Shown here in pieces: positions 13,418-14,258 of a DNA stretch of 14,258 nucleotides (position 1 is the first letter of the stretch; every line of letters starts with the position of its first letter). Under the pieces are notes generated by a model, which was given only the letters and a program-made list of their open reading frames with translations, searched no databases and had not been told where the DNA came from. The position numbers were made by a program, and so were the translations under genes. The stretch lies in NCBI GenBank assembly GCA_016929465.1, contig JAFGIT010000404.1, positions 1 through 14,258 of the forward strand, given 5' to 3'. Source of the stretch: JAFGIT01 sp016929465 [NCBI: Candidatus Coatesbacteria bacterium]. Lineage in GTDB: Bacteria > B130-G9.

Positions 13418-14258
13418 ATGCAAATTTGGAGCCGCAATGTGAAGGACCTTAGGGCGGACGCTCTCGAGATATTCAAGTCCGGTCTTAAAGCTGTTGAAGC
13501 CGGCCAAGCAGTGAGATGTGCCTTGAGACGGTCCGGTTCGAATCTTACCTTCGAGTCGATTGACCATCTATCGAGCATCGATATCAGCGAATTCGACCGG
13601 GTCTTCCTGGTCGGTGGTGGCAAGGCGAGCGGGGCGATGGCCGAGGCGTTCATTGCCGCAATCGGGCCGGAGAACATATCAGGCGGCGCTATTTCCATAC
13701 CGGCCGACGCCTCCGTGCCAGATTTGCCCCTGTGCATTGATATATTCGAGGCAACGCACCCTCTTCCGAGCGAAGGCGCGGTCGTTGGGGCGAAGCGCAT
13801 GATCGAGATTGCGGATGCTGCGACCGAGAAGGACCTCATTGTATTTTTGCTCTCGGGTGGTGCTTCGGCAATACTCCCACTCCCCGCGGATGGTATCACC
13901 CTCGACGACAAGGTCGAGACCACGAAGCTGCTCCTCGCCTGCGGCGCCAGAATCGACGAGATTAACGCAATCAGGAAGCACATATCGGCGATCAAGGGCG
14001 GTCAGTTTGTAAAGGCCGCATATCCCGCAAAGGTCATATCGTTGATAATCTCGGATGTGATTGGGCACCGACTCGAGTCGATTGGGTCCGGTCCAACGGT
14101 CAGGGACACAACGACCTTCGCGGATTGCCTCGGGATCGCCCGAAAATATCGACTGCTGAACAAGTTGCCAAAATCTGTCTTGAAGCATCTCAAGGATGGC
14201 GCGCTCGGCAAATTTGCCGGGCCGGAAGATATCCCAGAGAGCGTCTTCGAACGATGCG
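13418..14258 (+). CDS. Glycerate 2-kinase (GckA/TtuD, DUF4147 type), 3' end cut by window
   Basis: The frame is open for 280 codons to the right edge. Family motifs occur in order: LRADALEIFKSGLKAVEAG near the start, VFLVGGGKASGAMAEAF (Lys 69), EATHPLPSEG, FLLSGGASAILPLP, ARIDEINAIRKHISAIKGGQ and ISDVIGHRLESIGSGPTV. The enzyme makes 2-phosphoglycerate from D-glycerate, linking serine-cycle, glyoxylate or sugar-acid breakdown to glycolysis. The usual length is about 420-450, so the C-terminal third with the MOFRL domain is missing. Two conserved spots differ: GGAS for GGGS (Ala 149) and IGH for the usual (V/P)GD (His 217). ATG 13418 has no Shine-Dalgarno; GTG 13439 in the same frame has GGAG (13428-13431) 7 nt upstream and may be the true start. 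Confidence 0.9.
   Translation, partial: MQIWSRNVKDLRADALEIFKSGLKAVEAGQAVRCALRRSGSNLTFESIDHLSSIDISEFDRVFLVGGGKASGAMAEAFIAAIGPENISGGAISIPADASVPDLPLCIDIFEATHPLPSEGAVVGAKRMIEIADAATEKDLIVFLLSGGASAILPLPADGITLDDKVETTKLLLACGARIDEINAIRKHISAIKGGQFVKAAYPAKVISLIISDVIGHRLESIGSGPTVRDTTTFADCLGIARKYRLLNKLPKSVLKHLKDGALGKFAGPEDIPESVFERC
13428..13431 (+). promoter_or_regulatory. Possible Shine-Dalgarno favouring GTG 13439 as glycerate kinase start
   Basis: GGAG lies 7 nt before an in-frame GTG (13439-13441), whereas ATG 13418 has no purine-rich sequence before it. The shorter product starts at KDLRADALEIF, close to where family members begin. Confidence 0.4.

Noticed and set aside
13408-13995. 195-codon minus-strand open frame
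   Set aside because: It is the complement of the glycerate kinase. The plus-strand reading carries all expected motifs, while this one is low-complexity Ala/Ser-rich.

Overview
The window holds ordinary-looking bacterial chromosomal DNA (GC judged by eye at a little over half) from a Gram-negative organism with a lipopolysaccharide outer membrane. The grounds are a LapB homologue, a KdsC-type phosphatase, a lipobox lipoprotein and a Wzx-type flippase. AUA-Ile and AGG/AGA-Arg codons are common and GTG/TTG starts occur. No single gene fixes the phylum. An uncultured, non-enterobacterial lineage is my guess from gene order and from the C-terminal modules of the beta-helix protein. I saw no tRNA, rRNA, CRISPR array, insertion sequence or phage gene.

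Layout. (1) 1-1255, minus: polysaccharide flippase, cut by the window edge, possibly preceded by a 21-codon leader ORF. (2) 1256-1572: divergent intergenic region with a candidate promoter, a palindrome and an AT-rich hairpin in the leader of the HU gene. (3) 1573-1845, plus: HU DNA-binding protein, followed by a strong hairpin terminator (1891-1940). (4) 1988-3151, plus: AmgK-like sugar kinase. (5) 3115-11251, minus: eight closely spaced genes in the order kdsC-like, lapB-like, lipoprotein, large TPR protein, small membrane-anchored protein, Gfo/Idh/MocA oxidoreductase, galT, tatD. A near-consensus sigma70 promoter (TTGACA, 17 bp, TATCAT) lies about 50 bp before kdsC. Four junctions overlap or nearly touch and the other gaps are 25-53 bp. 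(6) 11511-13157, minus: secreted right-handed beta-helix protein with C-terminal modules. (7) 13418 to the right edge, plus: glycerate 2-kinase of the GckA/DUF4147 type, incomplete.

How they may work together. The first five genes of the long cluster look like an envelope module: Kdo synthesis (KdsC type), control of LPS synthesis (LapB), then an exported lipoprotein, a TPR scaffold and a single-pass membrane protein that I cannot assign to a named system. The last three are sugar or housekeeping enzymes. The AmgK-like kinase converges on and overlaps tatD by 37 bp. The kinase and GalT could both handle sugar 1-phosphates, but that link is inference.

The best candidate for something undescribed is the lipoprotein/TPR/membrane-protein trio at 6146-9485. 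The modular beta-helix protein and the HU leader structure come next.
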